The notes below the pieces were generated by a model. It was given only the letters and a program-made list of their open reading frames with translations. It was not told the DNA's origin and searched no databases. A DNA stretch of 64,000 nucleotides from Mactra quadrangularis (Eukaryota; Mollusca; Bivalvia; Venerida; Mactridae), in contig CM046307.1 in NCBI GenBank assembly GCA_025267735.1, positions 37,253,231-37,317,230 of the forward strand, written 5' to 3'. Position 1 is the first letter of the stretch; the number at the start of each line of letters is the position of its first letter. Made by a program: the position numbers and the translations under genes. This document shows, piece after piece, positions 11,749 to 23,860 of the stretch.

Positions 11749-12359
11749 GTATAAGTACAATGTAGTTGAAATCATGACATTCAGTAACTTTAGGATTCTG
11801 AGAATAATAAACTTGAACCCTTTTAAACTTCATAATATGAATTGTTTTAATTGTCAAAACTTTTAAAATTGCATATAATGATTCTTGCTGTAAAATGTTT
11901 GGTAATTTGACCAACGGATGTTTAAATGAATAGGTTGATAATGTACATAGTATATTCATTATAAGTTATAATGTGCTATTATTTATTTATGTTGAACCAT
12001 AGTTCATATACCATCATAGTATAATTGTTTCTTTTATATTAAGTTATTTAGTATTACTTTATTGTAGAATACATTGATAGACCAAGTCTATCTAAGTTTA
12101 ATTGAATATTAATCCTTTTATCGGATTAGTAGTTCATTTTAAAAATTATGAATAAAAATTTAAATAATGTGGAAATGAATTTCTATACATTCAGGCCAAA
12201 AAGTCATTGAATTATGATTTGGAGTTCATATGTGTTTCATTTGACCACTTAATATTATTATCTTGAATTGGAACAATAAATTGTGATCTATTTTCAATTA
12301 GGTCATGATGTAACAAAATTTATTTCAGATCTAACAATGAAGCCCTAGTTGATAACAAA

Positions 12360-12791
12360 TAGGGCTGTCACAATATACCAGTATATTGCAATACGCAGCT
12401 GCAGCAATATATACCGTGGTATAAATTTAATGTACTGGTATTTGGTGGATTTTTATTTAATTGGAAAATGGTTTCCCTTTGCGAAATGAAAGTAGCGAAG
12501 CGTCATTTTTTTCATTGTTCATTCTATCTAAGCGCAAGTTACAAGAATTTTAGCTGAATGGGACTCGTTCAATTGGTTTTACAACATATATTACAGTCCT
12601 AAATGACCATATAGACTTGAAGAAGCCAGATTCTATCAGTCGCTGCATGTAAGATTTGCAATGTTTCTGTTAAATACAGCGGAGGCATAACAAACCTAAA
12701 ACCTCTCAATATATCGTGGTACCTATGGCGATATGGTGCTAGCGTATTGCAATATTTCGCGATACGCTTCTGGCGTATCGTGACAACCCTA
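12360..12791. mobile_element. hAT-like element, family H2 copy 1
   Basis: The ends are TAGGGCTGTCACAATATACC and the inverse of GGCGTATCGTGACAACCCTA. The inner parts carry CAGTATATTGCAATACGCAG and related TTGCAATA motifs. The second copy at 20630-21043 has an 8-bp duplication; here the duplication is not recognisable. Confidence 0.8.
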
Positions 12792-13198
12792 AGGACTATT
12801 TATCACAGCATTCAAAATTACATCAAATAGTTCACATTATGACTTCAATTTTGAGGTTACACTGTATATTTCAGAATAAGTAAGGGTAGTATTAGTTGTT
12901 TATTTATGAATGGAAAAATGGGCATAATTTTGTGATACACATAATATTTATTTCAGTTTCATCAAATTTATTGGTGATATTATGAGCAGGTTTTTGTTTT
13001 TTAATTCAGTTTTTAATACAATCTGATACTTTGTATATAGAAACCTAATTTTGTATCATATACTAATATACTATTGTTAAATTTATTCAACTGTCTGTGG
13101 GGCATACATTTATACCGATGATTTAAACACTTTATATGCTTGATATTCCCCATATACATAGATATGGATAACTTTTTTATCTATAGTGAGTACAGGAG
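12792..13198. other. Intergenic, nothing recognised
   Basis: AT-rich sequence between two transposon insertions; no coding or structural feature was found. Confidence 0.5.
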
Positions 13199-13200
13199 TA

Positions 13201-14439
13201 CAGGGCTGAGTTTAGTTACCGTGAACGTTACAGAAGTTCCGTAACGATACATTCGGAACTCCTCGATCATTTGCTGCGAATAATCTCGGACATATTTAGA
13301 CGCTTTTTAGCTCGACTTTACGAAGTAATGTAGAGCTCTCCTACTCGCGTCGGCGTCCGCGTCCACATTTCTGATTAAGTTTTTGTGCAGTAAAATACTT
13401 TCTTCTATATCTTTGTTATTTCTTAAGATATTAACTTCAAACTTTAAATATATGTTCCTTACTATCAACCACATCTCATGTGACAAGGTCCATAACTCCA
13501 AACACATTTTTTTAAGAATTATCTCCCCTTGAACTGATTGAAGTTTTTGTGCACAGATTAAAGTTTTTGTGCAGTAAAATACTTTCTTCTGTATCTTTGT
13601 TATTTCTTAAGATATTAACTTCAAACTTTAAATATATGTTCCTTTCTATCAACCACATCTCATGTGACATGGTCCATAACTCCGAATGCATTTTTTTCAG
13701 AATTATCTCCCCTTGAACTTAGAGTTTTCTTTAAAAAATGTTTGTTTTTTAGCAACTGTTTTATTTCTTTAGGTATTGATTTCAAACTTTAAATATATGT
13801 TCCTTATTATCAACCACATCTCATGTGACAAGGTTCATAACTCCGTATACATTATTTTCAAAGTTATCCCCCTTGAACTTATAGTTTTCTTTAATAAATA
13901 TTTGTTTTTACTGCAACTGTTTTATTTCTTTAGGTATTGACTTTAAATATATGTTCCTTATTATCAACCACATCTCATGTGACAAGGTTCATAACTCCAA
14001 ATATATTTTTTCAGAATTATCTCCCCTTGAAATTAGAGTTTTCTTTAAAAAATGTTTGTTTTTACTGCAACTGTTTTATTTCTTCAGGTATTGACTTCAA
14101 ACTTTAGATATATGTTCCTTATTATCAACCACATCTCACGTGACAAGATTCATAACTCCTTATACATTTTTTCAGAGTTATCCCCCTTGAACTTATAGTT
14201 TTCTATTTTTTTTATTTTTTTTTTCTTTGAATTTGTTAAGGTTATATTTTCAAATTTTAGAATATGTATGTTCCTTATCATCAACCACATCTCCTGTGAC
14301 AAACACTTACTAAGTCGAGCATGCTGTCTCCTCTGACAGCTCTTGTTTGAAACTACCGGTGTTAAAGTAAACAATTATATGACCGAGGAGTTCCGAATGT
14401 ATCGTTATGTAACGTTTGCGATAACTGAACTCAGCCCTG
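13201..14439. mobile_element. TA-flanked ~1.24-kb inverted-repeat element carrying a minisatellite
   Basis: The left end CAGGGCTGAGTTTAGTTACC and the right end, which finishes GATAACTGAACTCAGCCCTG, are inverted over about 60 bp including CATTCGGAACTCCTCG, and are flanked by TA. The interior (about 13307-14347) is a different unit that begins TTTTTAGCTCGACTTTACG and ends CTGACAGCTCTTGTTT. It contains six tandem copies of a 155-185-bp repeat. Related half-ends lie near 25430-25495 and 29851-30260. Confidence 0.8.
13440..14310. repeat. Minisatellite, six copies of a ~160-bp unit
   Basis: CAACCACATCTC recurs at about 13466, 13650, 13811, 13965, 14126 and 14282, each preceded by TATATGTTCCTTA and followed by TGTGACAAGGTTCATAACTCC. 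The units diverge by substitutions and small indels, so the array is not recent. It lies inside the 13201-14439 element. Confidence 0.9.
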
Positions 14440-14740
14440 TAGTATGTATTTAAATCAGTGGGGTTCTTGTAAAATGTATGGGTCACTGACAGTTTAATCA
14501 AATTTAACAATACAGAGTTTTAATGGGCATTAAAGATAATGCACAAGATAATGGCATTTTTGATATCAGATTATAGGACAATCTAGGAACTTGCTAAATA
14601 CAAACAATTTTATAAAATTCAACTCAACATAAGTTTATATTTGTTTATATGCAGGCTCATGTAACATATGTAATCTTTATTGGGTTATGTACATGATTGT
14701 AATTGTATTTCTTCTTCTCCCTATACTGTACACAAGAGCC

Positions 14741-15048
14741 GCCCGGCTAGCTCAGTTTGTAGCGAGCAAGTCTACTGAGGGGTCACGGGTTTGATTCCCG
14801 GGTGGGGCATACTTTTATGGAGCTTGGTCATGAAATTATTTTTACGGCCATTCTCTCTCCTACCAATGATTCTAAATTATGTTGGGCAGTTGTCAACGAC
14901 TGACCAAAGTATGCGCTTAGTAGTTGGTTAACAGCTAAATCCAGAGATTTAGCCTTTCCAGAAGCAGTGAGTAGATTGACTGACCGCCGTTATATGACCT
15001 ATATAACATGTTGCTACAGCGTTAAACCCAACAAAAACAAAAAGAAAG
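14741..15048 (+). mobile_element. tRNA-derived SINE, copy 1
   Basis: The head reads GCCCGGCTAGCTCAGTTTGT, an A-box-like region in the style of tRNA-Lys, followed by a B box GGTTTGATTCC within GGGTTTGATTCCCGGG. The body has GACTGACCGCCGTTATATGA and GTTGCTACAGCGTTAAACCC, and the tail is AACAAAAACAAAAAG. The second copy at 59992-60172 shares head, body and tail but lacks about 120 bp of the middle. Internal polymerase III promoter boxes are visible; the anticodon arm is not that of a functional tRNA. Confidence 0.9.
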
Positions 15049-15587
15049 CTTAATATATAGGTATATGTCATGTCAACTTTCATAAAAAATAAGTTTTGAC
15101 TGGGACTCTAGGGCTCGGTCTGGAAACAGATATCAAAACTATTTTAGTTTTTGATCATGTGTTATTTTATATGTAGGTTATTTGCTTTAGCACAGTGACA
15201 TAGTTATGTTTTAAAATCCTGGAGATTTTCCAATATTTCTACTAACCACCTTTTTCAGTTAAAATTGATATGGTCGTATTGCATTTTTTATGCATACAGT
15301 AAATGTTTTGACATAGTTACAATGTATGTTCAGTTTGATTTTAATGGTGCACTATCCACGGAGTCGCTTGGATTTCTAGAAATAAGCTTTTAATCAATAC
15401 AATGCACATTTGATACCTTTGTCAGTGACTTATACATATGATTCAGTGGTAAGATGGAGAATGGGGACAGGGAGAATTTCATGACCCCCCCCCCAAGAAT
15501 CGCTCCCACAACTCCTGGATAGATACTTGGACAGATTAAGCATACTGGGCAGGCCAATTCTATATATCTATAAAGAAAATATACATG
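15049..15587. other. Intergenic, nothing recognised
   Basis: AT-rich sequence with a C10 tract at about 15485. No gene or element ends were identified. Confidence 0.5.
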
Positions 15588-15589
15588 TA

Positions 15590-15930
15590 CAGTACCCACC
15601 AAAAGTTTGAAGACAAAAGAAATTAACTACAATTCTTGAATTTTTATGATTATTTTGTAAAATCATTATCTTTAATATATTTAAGTATGGTTTGTGATAA
15701 AATGAAAACAAATTTTGTGAATGCAACACACTAATATGATTCAGCATCTGACATCCTAAAGCCTCCAAAACCATGTTTATAGTAATTATTATCCATTATA
15801 CAGCCTTAATGCTATTTTTGTAGTCTCAGTTATAATTATAGTGATAAAAAGCATTCCTTAAATTAACAGTGATCAAATTTTAAATAAAAGCTACAAAGTG
15901 AAAATGTCTCCTAACTTTTGGTGGGTTCTG
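15590..15930. mobile_element. Mariner-like MITE, CCCACCAAAAGTTT family copy 1
   Basis: The ends CAGTACCCACCAAAAGTTTG and the inverse of CTAACTTTTGGTGGGTTCTG are flanked by TA. The copy at 29382-29763 is in the opposite orientation: its left end with GGAGACATTTTCACTTTGTA matches this copy's right end. No transposase coding remains in either copy. Confidence 0.88.
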
Positions 15931-16174
15931 TATTTATTGATTACAGTTGATACTGAAAATAGTAATATACATTAACTAACAAGTACATTAACTAACAAGT
16001 AACATTTTGGTAGCATATACATTGAGTAATTTATTTGTTTGAAAATGTATGATTTTTAATTTTAAGTGTGTGTTTATTTATTTGGTGAAATGTTCCTAGT
16101 CAACATTCTTTACAAAACCTTTAACAATTATAATATTGTGCATAAATACATGTTTTATTTTGCTATATCTTGTT

Positions 16175-16547
16175 CAGTCTTCGAATTTAGCCACCAGACC
16201 GAAGACCGAGTCCGTCTAAAACACTGACGGTCCGGTTAAAATATACGGATCACAAGACCAACTGTCTGGTGGAAATTTCAATAGCAATATTACTAAAAAT
16301 GTATAATCGAACATAAAACTTGCTGTTGCAAGTAACTTAGTAAGCCAAGCAATCCTGTAATTAATGTTTATTATATAATAATATCATATATGAGGTAGAA
16401 ACATAAGTTGTACCATCTAAAGTAACATATAAAAACAAAATATGATTGGTAAGCCTCCGGTCCGGCAAAATTCTTTTCGGTCTGGTAAAATTTTGGCGTT
16501 TACCAGACCGAATGTCTTGCGCTTTGAAAATTCATTCGTGAAGACTG
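16175..16547. mobile_element. hAT-like MITE with perfect 8-bp target duplication
   Basis: The element begins CAGTCTTCGAATTTAG and ends TTCATTCGTGAAGACTG. ATCTTGTT flanks it directly on both sides (16167-16174 and 16548-16555). CAG...CTG termini with an 8-bp duplication fit hAT. Inside both ends ACCAGACCGA occurs as sub-terminal repeats. Only this copy is seen in the window. Confidence 0.88.
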
Positions 16548-16811
16548 ATCTTGTTAACTATTTGTCATTGGGTAGAGATTTTACAATTTTAGCAATACAT
16601 AAATATGTGAGGTGAAAATTTTAATATAATTAGGCTTGTTTAAATGTTTTATTTGTATTCATAGGTGAAAATTTTCAAGAAAGGGGTCTTTTCCTAGTAT
16701 GTAAAAACAGAAATTGTTAACATAATGAATTCAGTATTATCTGAATTATGAACTTTCTCCTATGGGTATTTCAGGTATGTTTAGTTACAGGGTAAACCAA
16801 TGATCTATAAT

Positions 16812-16883
16812 TACATAGGCGGACTGCACGGTTCCAAGTCCGAAACACTATATGTACTTGGAACCGTGCTAGCCACCTATGTA
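16812..16883. repeat. Small foldback (28-bp arms)
   Basis: TACATAGGCGGACTGCACGG at 16812 pairs with CCGTGCTAGCCACCTATGTA ending at 16883; the arms are about 28 bp with few mismatches and a 16-base loop. TA at the tips is consistent with a tiny mariner-type MITE. Confidence 0.8.
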
Positions 16884-17120
16884 TAAGTGTATACATGTAT
16901 TTTTTTTATATGTACGAGTATAAATAATAACTTGTATTATTTGTGATTGAGTTTTTATGGTTGTAAATTTTAAATTATATTTAACATTGTACATTTCATT
17001 AAGTAAACTCATTTCATTGTATGAACTCAACACTCTTGACTGTATAGTTAGTACAGTATGACTTTGTGTACTTATAGAATTGTTTGTATTCTGCTGATGG
17101 TATATTTTAATTTAGTTTTA

Positions 17121-17425
17121 TTATACCCCCGCTTCGAAGAAGAGGGGGGTATACTGTTTTACCCTTGTCCGTGCGTGCGTCCGTCTGTCCGTTGCAAAAT
17201 TTCCGTCGCAGTTTTCTCAGCAACTATAACATGCAGCAGCCTAATACTTTGCATATTGCTTCATCCCAAAGTCCCATGTGGTGTAAAGCGATTTCATGCT
17301 CCTTGCTCATCTACTTCCTGTTTGTCGCATATTTTTAGATTTCGTTAAATGAAAGTTACATTATGATAGTCATATTTCTCACTGCGGGGGAATCACTAGT
17401 GAGCATTAGCTCACAGATTTACTCG
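17121..17425 (+). repeat. Dispersed repeat with TCCGTCCGTCC motif, copy 1
   Basis: It starts TTATACCCCCGCTTCGAAGA followed by AGAGGGGGGTATACTG, a hairpin, then a CCGT-rich run and ACAAAATTTCCGTC-type text, and ends CACTAGTGAGCATTAGCTCA + CAGATTTACT. The copy at 22365-22643 matches over its full length. The open frames over it exist because the repeat is simple and are not evidence of coding. Confidence 0.85.
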
Positions 17426-18214
17426 TTTTGTAATATTTTGTGATATGAGAACTTCTATTTTATAGTATTTTGTTCCTGATGTTCTATGCTCTCAATCTTT
17501 TCAACTATTACTATTTTCAAGCCCAATTGAATTAGAAATTTGGCTATGTACATGTATTTGTTTTATGTATTAGAAAAAAGACTAACATTCTTGAATACAT
17601 AAAATTTATGCATGATTTTTAAAGCAAATAATTATATCAAAGTTTCTAAACTTTTCTTGAATAGGAATATGTATAGCTGTTTTTTACTCTGACTAACAAT
17701 TTGGCTATTTATATATTTATATAAACATGACTGTATCACTCACTGTTTATGTATCATACTCATATTTATATCCACAAACTTTGTCAGAGTGATAAAACTG
17801 AGCTGAAGTGGTCAAGTCATTTTCAGCAGCTCGTTCTTGATGTAGCCAGTTTATAACAAAATATAAAATAAAACATATAGAATGACAAAAGAGTGATAAG
17901 ATTGAATATGTCATTTATTAAAATATAAGTGACGATGAGGAAATAACAGTATATAACATATATACATTAAAACAGACAATAATATAAATAACACATGAGA
18001 AACATTATATACATCATCAAGAAGTTGGCGCACAATAGGCCATAAAGCATGCTTTACTGTTGAAGTGATCAACAGCAAAGCCTATGTTTCATACTCATAT
18101 TTGCTTTATATTATGTTATAGAATGTTCATGGGCCCAATGCCTAAATACCCAATAAATAAACTTGAAAAAAAAGTCATCAGGCTAATAGTAGATATATTT
18201 AATCTATCAATCTA
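17426..18214. other. Intergenic, nothing recognised
   Basis: AT-rich DNA without a supported feature up to the target duplication at 18215. Confidence 0.5.
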
Positions 18215-18223
18215 CATGGGGAG

Positions 18224-18615
18224 CAATCTCCGTAAACAGATATCCTGTAGAGCGTTGTCATACAGGATCTCTACTTTCTCCATGGAAGGTCGCGTCATGA
18301 TGAACTTTGTTTTGACCAATCAATGCGTAGCTTTTGTCTGGACGAAAACACTATTAATCACATTTTGATTTCGTAATTTCTATTTTTAGACCAAGTTTTG
18401 CATGCTAATTTAACAGGGGTATTATTCACAGTCTGCCATTGGGCAGCTCATTTCAAATTGCGTGACGATGTAAACAAGTTACGTATCATAACAATTTCGT
18501 CATGAATATTATGATGATAAAAGGTCGCTTGAACGTGACCTTCGTTCGAAAAAGGCCAGATCTAAATTAGTGAGTATGCGAGCGGAAAATTTTAGATCAG
18601 GTTTTAATCAGATTG
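18224..18615 (+). mobile_element. ~390-bp MULE-like MITE, copy 2, perfect 9-bp duplication
   Basis: CAATCTCCGTAAACAGATAT opens the element and GGGTTTTAATCAGATTG closes it. CATGGGGAG occurs directly on both sides (18215-18223 and 18616-18624). The terminal inverted repeat is short (CAATCT). A 9-bp duplication is characteristic of Mutator-like elements. The ORFs crossing it run into flanking DNA and are not conserved in the other copies. Confidence 0.92.
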
Positions 18616-19167
18616 CATGGGGAGTCTTTTAATGTGAGAAATATATATTTGGATATTTTTCCTTTGTTATCTAAGTAAAGGGGCCAGAGGGCTCCACTGT
18701 GCACCTCCCTCTGGACTTTTTGCCACCCATGCTAAATTGTTTGCTTAGGGTCCACTGAATCTAAAAAAGCTACATGTTGCCAACTATTGTCTGATTACAT
18801 ATAATTTGTGTCAATTATTTGAACTCAATGTTTAATTCATAAATATGTTTTACAAGAACAAAGATAATGTAGCATAATTGCTTCTTGGCCATATTGTTTT
18901 AGTTAATTTATTATAATGATTATCAACAATATTGTTCTATATCTTCGTACATCTTACATGCCATGAGAATTAGTTTTTATTTCATTTTATCTCTATTTAT
19001 TTTGTCAAAAAAGTATTTTTATAATCATTATTAAATCATATCATTTATTGAAGGTATTTCAGCTGCTTTTTATTTGTAGTATTTTCTTGAACTGAATAAT
19101 ATAGATACCCTCATACATCAAACTTAAAGTGCTTTTTAAAAAAACATATTTTTTATGTTGGCAATGG
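18616..19167. other. Intergenic, nothing recognised
   Basis: After the right-hand 9-bp duplication the sequence is AT-rich and featureless up to the dispersed repeat at 19168. Confidence 0.5.
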
Positions 19168-19441
19168 ATTTATTTGCTGGATTTTTCAACGGGCGGGCTC
19201 CGGTGTTGTTAACAATAAAGTTTTCAATTTAGCATATATCTATGTCATTTATTGTCAGATCTTCATGAAACTTCATACAATGATAACATACCATGTGATG
19301 AACAGAATTAGAAAGTAACTACAAATCTACCTGGCTTTACTATGGATTATTTCCCTTTGTAATTTTTGTGTTAAAGTTTTTAAATCCGGCTTTAATGTGG
19401 TTTCCACATTACATTTCTTGTTTAACAATAATTTCTACCTA
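19168..19441. repeat. Dispersed repeat, second copy of the 5815-6107 block
   Basis: It is in direct orientation with respect to 5815-6107 and shares the blocks listed there, ending TTTCCACATTACATTTCTTG. Substitutions and small indels separate the two. Noncoding. Confidence 0.8.
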
Positions 19442-19671
19442 TCTCATGATCTAACTGGAATCAGACTAACCAATACCCAACTATGTTTCCCCTACTTTGG
19501 ATCTTGTTCACAGATGTAACTCTTAAATGTTATATTGGCATTGGAAGTGGTGTCACACATGTTAATACTATATCAAATTATTTTCAAAATGGCAGCCTTC
19601 AGCTACATAAACAGTTACTGTTATTTAAACATCACTTTAAGGTGAATGTGACTGGTTGAAGTAATGATAAA

Positions 19672-20012
19672 TATTGTGCATAAAGTTTGACCCTGATCTG
19701 ACCTTTATGCAAGTATATTCATTACATTGAATACGAATGTAGTATTAATGCTCGATACTAATCAGAGTATATCATCAAAGCTTGAATGTTATTATTACAC
19801 AAGGATTAATTTTTAAAATAATATTAAAGCGTACAATGAGTGTCTATTACACAGTGGCCGAGAGGATTATACAATGTAAAAACAAATTGTTTTTTTAATA
19901 CGTTATTCGCCCAAGTGTAGATTAGGCGTGGTATTGATTTTTGTCGGGATATATGTAGATAATTATTAGATGCAAATGTGAAAGATCAGATCGGGGTCAA
20001 ACTTTATGCACA
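19672..20012. mobile_element. TIR element, family of 585-856, copy 2
   Basis: The left end TATTGTGCATAAAGTTTGAC and the right end finishing GTCAAACTTTATGCACA are inverted, with CCTGATCTGACCTTT / AAAGATCAGATCGGGG inside. It is about 70 bp longer than copy 1 and runs in the opposite sense in its central region. Noncoding. Confidence 0.8.
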
Positions 20013-20629
20013 CTGACACTATGCATTATAAGACCATTACTCCTGACAGTATAAGACCCATCAGATCATACCATCAGACCATACCAAAGAAATTGATTGT
20101 CTTCAGAAAAGCTGTTTTAACCTGCTTTAATACACATGATGCAATAAGGCTATGAACATTTTGGTACATTAACAATGCAGTAATTAATGACATTCCAGAT
20201 CATTTAGTTCATGATTCTAACTACTCATTAATCTTAACATATTTATTTTACAATAATTATTTTGTGTTTGAAATTAAATAGTTTTTTTATTCTTTTGTGA
20301 TCAATTTTACTCATTTAATTATGTCATATGTTATTTCATTACCATGTCAGCCACTAGTGACCCAATAGTGAATGATTAAGTTGTAAGAACTTACTTTACT
20401 GTCAACCTATGAATATAGTAGTTTAATCTAATACATGTATATGTTAGACAGTATCATATTAATTTCAAGTTTCTCAATATCCACACACCCAGCAAAAAGT
20501 GCTCCACCAATTTATTTTTATTTAGAAAAAATAATGCTATTTAAACAATTGTATGTTCAATGTGCATTACAGACAAGTATAAAATGGCATAGTTAGAACA
20601 ATTACAGCATTTATGATATAGTATTACAT

Positions 20630-21043
20630 TAGGACTGTCACCATATACCAGTATACTGGTATATTGCAATATGCAGCTGCAACAATACGTACCATGTTAC
20701 AAATTAAATGTACCTGTATTTAGCGATATTTTTTATTTTCATTGAAAAAATCTAAGTTTTTCATGGTTCATACGATGAAAGCTTAAGTTCAAAGAATTTA
20801 GGCACGTTCGGAATGTTCTGATTACCCTAAAAGGCCCAGTTTTTCACTCCAGTCTGCTACAGGCACTTTCTCTACAAAATTTTATAACATACTTCAATAC
20901 TAACCAGTTCAATAAGTTCTTTAAGACAGTATTTTGCAGCCATGTCATTGGTTTGCAAATGGTATATCTTGGTACGTATTGCAGTTAGTTCTAGCGCATC
21001 CTAATGTACCACGATAAGCTCCTGGCGTATAGTGACAGCCCTA
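20630..21043. mobile_element. hAT-like element, family H2 copy 2
   Basis: TAGGACTGTCACCATATACC opens and GGCGTATAGTGACAGCCCTA closes the element. It is flanked by TATTACAT (20622-20629) and TATTACAC (21044-21051), seven of eight bases identical. It shares CCAGTATA..TTGCAATA.GCAGCTGCA with the copy at 12360. Confidence 0.87.
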
Positions 21044-21469
21044 TATTACACATATGGTAATTGCTTAACAAACATAACATATTGACCTCTCTAGACTGAG
21101 CGTTATAAAAAATAAAACCCACACAACTGCCTTATTTTTCTCCAAAATTTGGATAAAATTCAAGTTATTTACTTGCATTTGTATTTGTACAGTAATTTAC
21201 AGATATTTTCTGTAAGAGTTGTAATTTAAACCTTTGTCCCTGAGAGTTCATTGTGCTTTTTATACATAAAATGTGTATATATCTTGTCTATATTTTATCA
21301 CATTTTTGCTCACTTGTCATTATTATGGTCCAGGTGAGTGGATTTGATGAGTCTATATCACCCCTCTGTTTCCCTTGATTTCATCAATTTCTCTTTGTCA
21401 AAAACCTTTAAGGTCTAGAATTACCAAATATGTGCAACATAAAGGTCATCTTCTTTAGTTTGTTCATAG

Positions 21470-21605
21470 TTCGTTTTTTCTCAACTGTCAAAACATGAAT
21501 AGTTTCATGGTGACTTTGTGCTCTTTGTCTAACACTTGTGATATTGAGATAGTGTGTAATCATTCACCGTGAAATTATTCAAACTTTGACAGTTGGGAAA
21601 AAATG
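21470..21605. repeat. Foldback element, ~40-bp arms
   Basis: GTTCGTTTTTTCTCAACTGT leads into CAAAACATGAATAGTTTCAT; the inverse, ATGAAA.TATTCA..CTTTGACAGTTG + GGAAAAAATGGAC, lies at 21568-21605. Arms are roughly 40 bp with several mismatches, loop about 50 bp. It abuts the next inverted-repeat element at 21616. Confidence 0.75.
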
Positions 21606-21615
21606 GACTATAGAG

Positions 21616-22020
21616 ACAATGGGCGTGCTCGATTGGAAATTCAGACTGTTAGAACAGGGAGAACTCCAATCGAGTGCGTCGGAACTGTGTTCTGGCAGCG
21701 TTCTACCCATTCCATCGAAATAGGTGGTGTGAATGGAATCGGTCACGGTTTATTCATACCCAAGATGGCTGCGACATCACTGCAAACATGTGAGTTGGTG
21801 TTTGAAAGCGAATGTTGTTAAAATTATACTTTTGAACGATTGTTTACGATAACAATTTAACTATTGTCCATAAATTAAGTAAGAACCGATTATATTTCCT
21901 ACGGATTTTGCCTTTTGATTCAGTTCCGACATCCAATTTCACTTGTTTGGCAGATTCTGTGGAAGAGTCGGAATTTGATTCTGGCACAGTTCCGACAGCC
22001 CAATCGAGCACGCCCATTGT
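21616..22020. mobile_element. TIR element with ACAATGGGCGTGCTCGATTGG ends
   Basis: ACAATGGGCGTGCTCGATTG at 21616 is the exact inverse of the right end at 22000-22020. A second inner copy of the motif (CAATCGAGTGCGTCGGAACTG near 21665, and CACAGTTCCGACAG near 21984) makes the ends compound. Target duplication not clear. Noncoding; the 72-codon frame over it is incidental. Confidence 0.85.
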
Positions 22021-22364
22021 TTACATAGAACATAGTTTTGATTTGTCTCAAGATATCCTAAACAAGCTATAGTATCATTCAAATTACCTGTATCTCTTTT
22101 CGTGATAACTGCTGTAGAAAGGTAACATTAAGTTATGTATTGATGTCTGTTTAAAGAGATTTCTGTTTGATTTTAAGTGAGTGATCTAGGTTTCTTGAAA
22201 CCTTCTTATTTTTGAAGAGATCTTACCATAGTGTATATGTACTTTAAATTATCTATGTTTGGTTGGATCTCCTCACACTTGTATTGACATATTTAATGTG
22301 TGAGGCATGAAGGATAATATTGATACAAAAAACTTGTACATTTAGTTATTAAATATAGACACCT

Positions 22365-22643
22365 TATTATACCCCCGCTTCGAAGAAGAGGGGGGTATAC
22401 TGTTTTACCCTTGTCCGTGCGTCCGTCCGTCCGTCCGTCCGTCCGTTACAAAATTTCCGTCACAGTTTTCTCAGCAACTATACCATCTAGCAGCCTGAAA
22501 CTTTGCATATTGCTTCATCCTATAGTCCCATGTGGTGTAAAGCGATTTCATGCTCCTTACTCATCTACTTTCTGTTTGTCGCATTTTTTTAGATTTTGGC
22601 GGGGGTATCACTAGTGAGCATTAGCTCACAGATTTACTTGTTG
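22365..22643 (+). repeat. Dispersed repeat with TCCGTCCGTCC motif, copy 2
   Basis: It is collinear with 17121-17425, with the same hairpin start and the same CACTAGTGAGCATTAGCTCA end. The CCGT run is longer here. Confidence 0.85.
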
Positions 22644-23264
22644 TTTGTGTTCTTTTATTATGTCATAATATAATGTACATTTAGTCATACTGGTACATTT
22701 GTATATTGTAAACAATTGTTATAAATGATTGAAAATATGTCCAAATAAAATGTCAACATTCAAAAATATTGTTGTGTTTAGATTCCTTATTTATTTAACC
22801 AATGCTAGAAGAGTAGAAGCCTTAGTTAGGCATTGATAAGTAGTCTAACCCTAACCTTACTGATACTGAAATGCGCAGGTGACAGACCCAAATTTTCCTT
22901 ATTATAGTATTACATAGAGAAAAGGTATCTAATGCATGTTCAACAGTCTTAGTTTTCAACTCGTCACCAAGCTCACAAAAACGGCCCAACGTCAAATATT
23001 TTTCACTATCCGCTCTAGAAAGGATTTTTATGCATAAAAATAATTTTTATTTGTAGAAAATTGATCAACAATTGATGAAATGGTCCCATATATCCCCATA
23101 AAACCCTTAAATGTGTTCCATGTCAAACAAGTTGGCCTCGATAAACATAGAACAAAACAGACTGTCTCTCTAATTTAAAATATACTTTAATAAGGAAAAT
23201 CTAAAATACCCTCCCGAGAGCAAGTGATATTAATATCAATTTTTCTTTGCAGTGGGAGAGCGCC
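22644..23264. other. Intergenic, nothing recognised
   Basis: No coding or structured repeat identified, except CTAACCCTAACCTTA at about 22848-22860, too short to call telomeric. Confidence 0.5.
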
Positions 23265-23860
23265 TTGCGGAAATGATTACGATCAAACCATGTTTCAAAC
23301 ATGGTCGTTCATGTTTCAAACATGTCAAAAAAACATGTTACGGCTTTGTTATGACAACATTATGGACATGTTTGAAACATGGTCGATCACGTTTGTAAAA
23401 ATTGGCCCCCATTGCCAAAACATGTTTGACCATGGTCAACAAAAGATATGAAATGACATGTTTTAGTGACAATTTAAAACCGTAAAATGGATATGAAATG
23501 GCAGTCAAAAACCACTACCGAAAAGACAATGTTTTGACCATGATACATGTATAATTATGTGACCCTGATGAGGTATTGTTTTGGCATTGTATAAACCATA
23601 TTCTAGCCTTGTTCTAACAACATTATGGACATGTTTGAAACATGGTCAATCACGTTTGTAAATTGGCTCCCAGTTCCATGATATAAGTGACCTGATGAGC
23701 TATTGTTTTGGCCATATGTTAACCATATTTTAGCTTTGTTCTGACAACAATATAAACATGTTTGAAACATGGTTGTTCAAGTTATGAAATGACCATCATT
23801 AAACTATTTTCTGCCAACATTATAATCATGCACCAGTTAAGGTTGATCACATTTACATGT
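23265..23860. repeat. Diverged tandem repeat built on the near-palindrome CATGTTTGAAACATG
   Basis: CATGTTT(G/C)AAACATG, which folds on itself, occurs at about 23289, 23311, 23367, 23629 and 23757, and is repeatedly accompanied by GTTGTGACAACATTATGGA-like text and GGTCGATCACGTTTGTAAA. Spacing is irregular, so this is an old higher-order array rather than a clean minisatellite. Confidence 0.75.

Noticed and set aside
17058..17348. 96-codon frame over the TCCGTCCGTCC repeat
   Set aside because: The same frame is disrupted in the second copy at 22365-22643; the repeat is noncoding.
21603..21821. 72-codon frame beginning MDYRDNGRARLE
   Set aside because: It lies across the terminal inverted repeat of a noncoding element and has no recognisable protein similarity.
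22848..22862. CTAACCCTAACCTTA resembling telomeric repeats
   Set aside because: Only two imperfect units; occurs by chance in AT-rich DNA.
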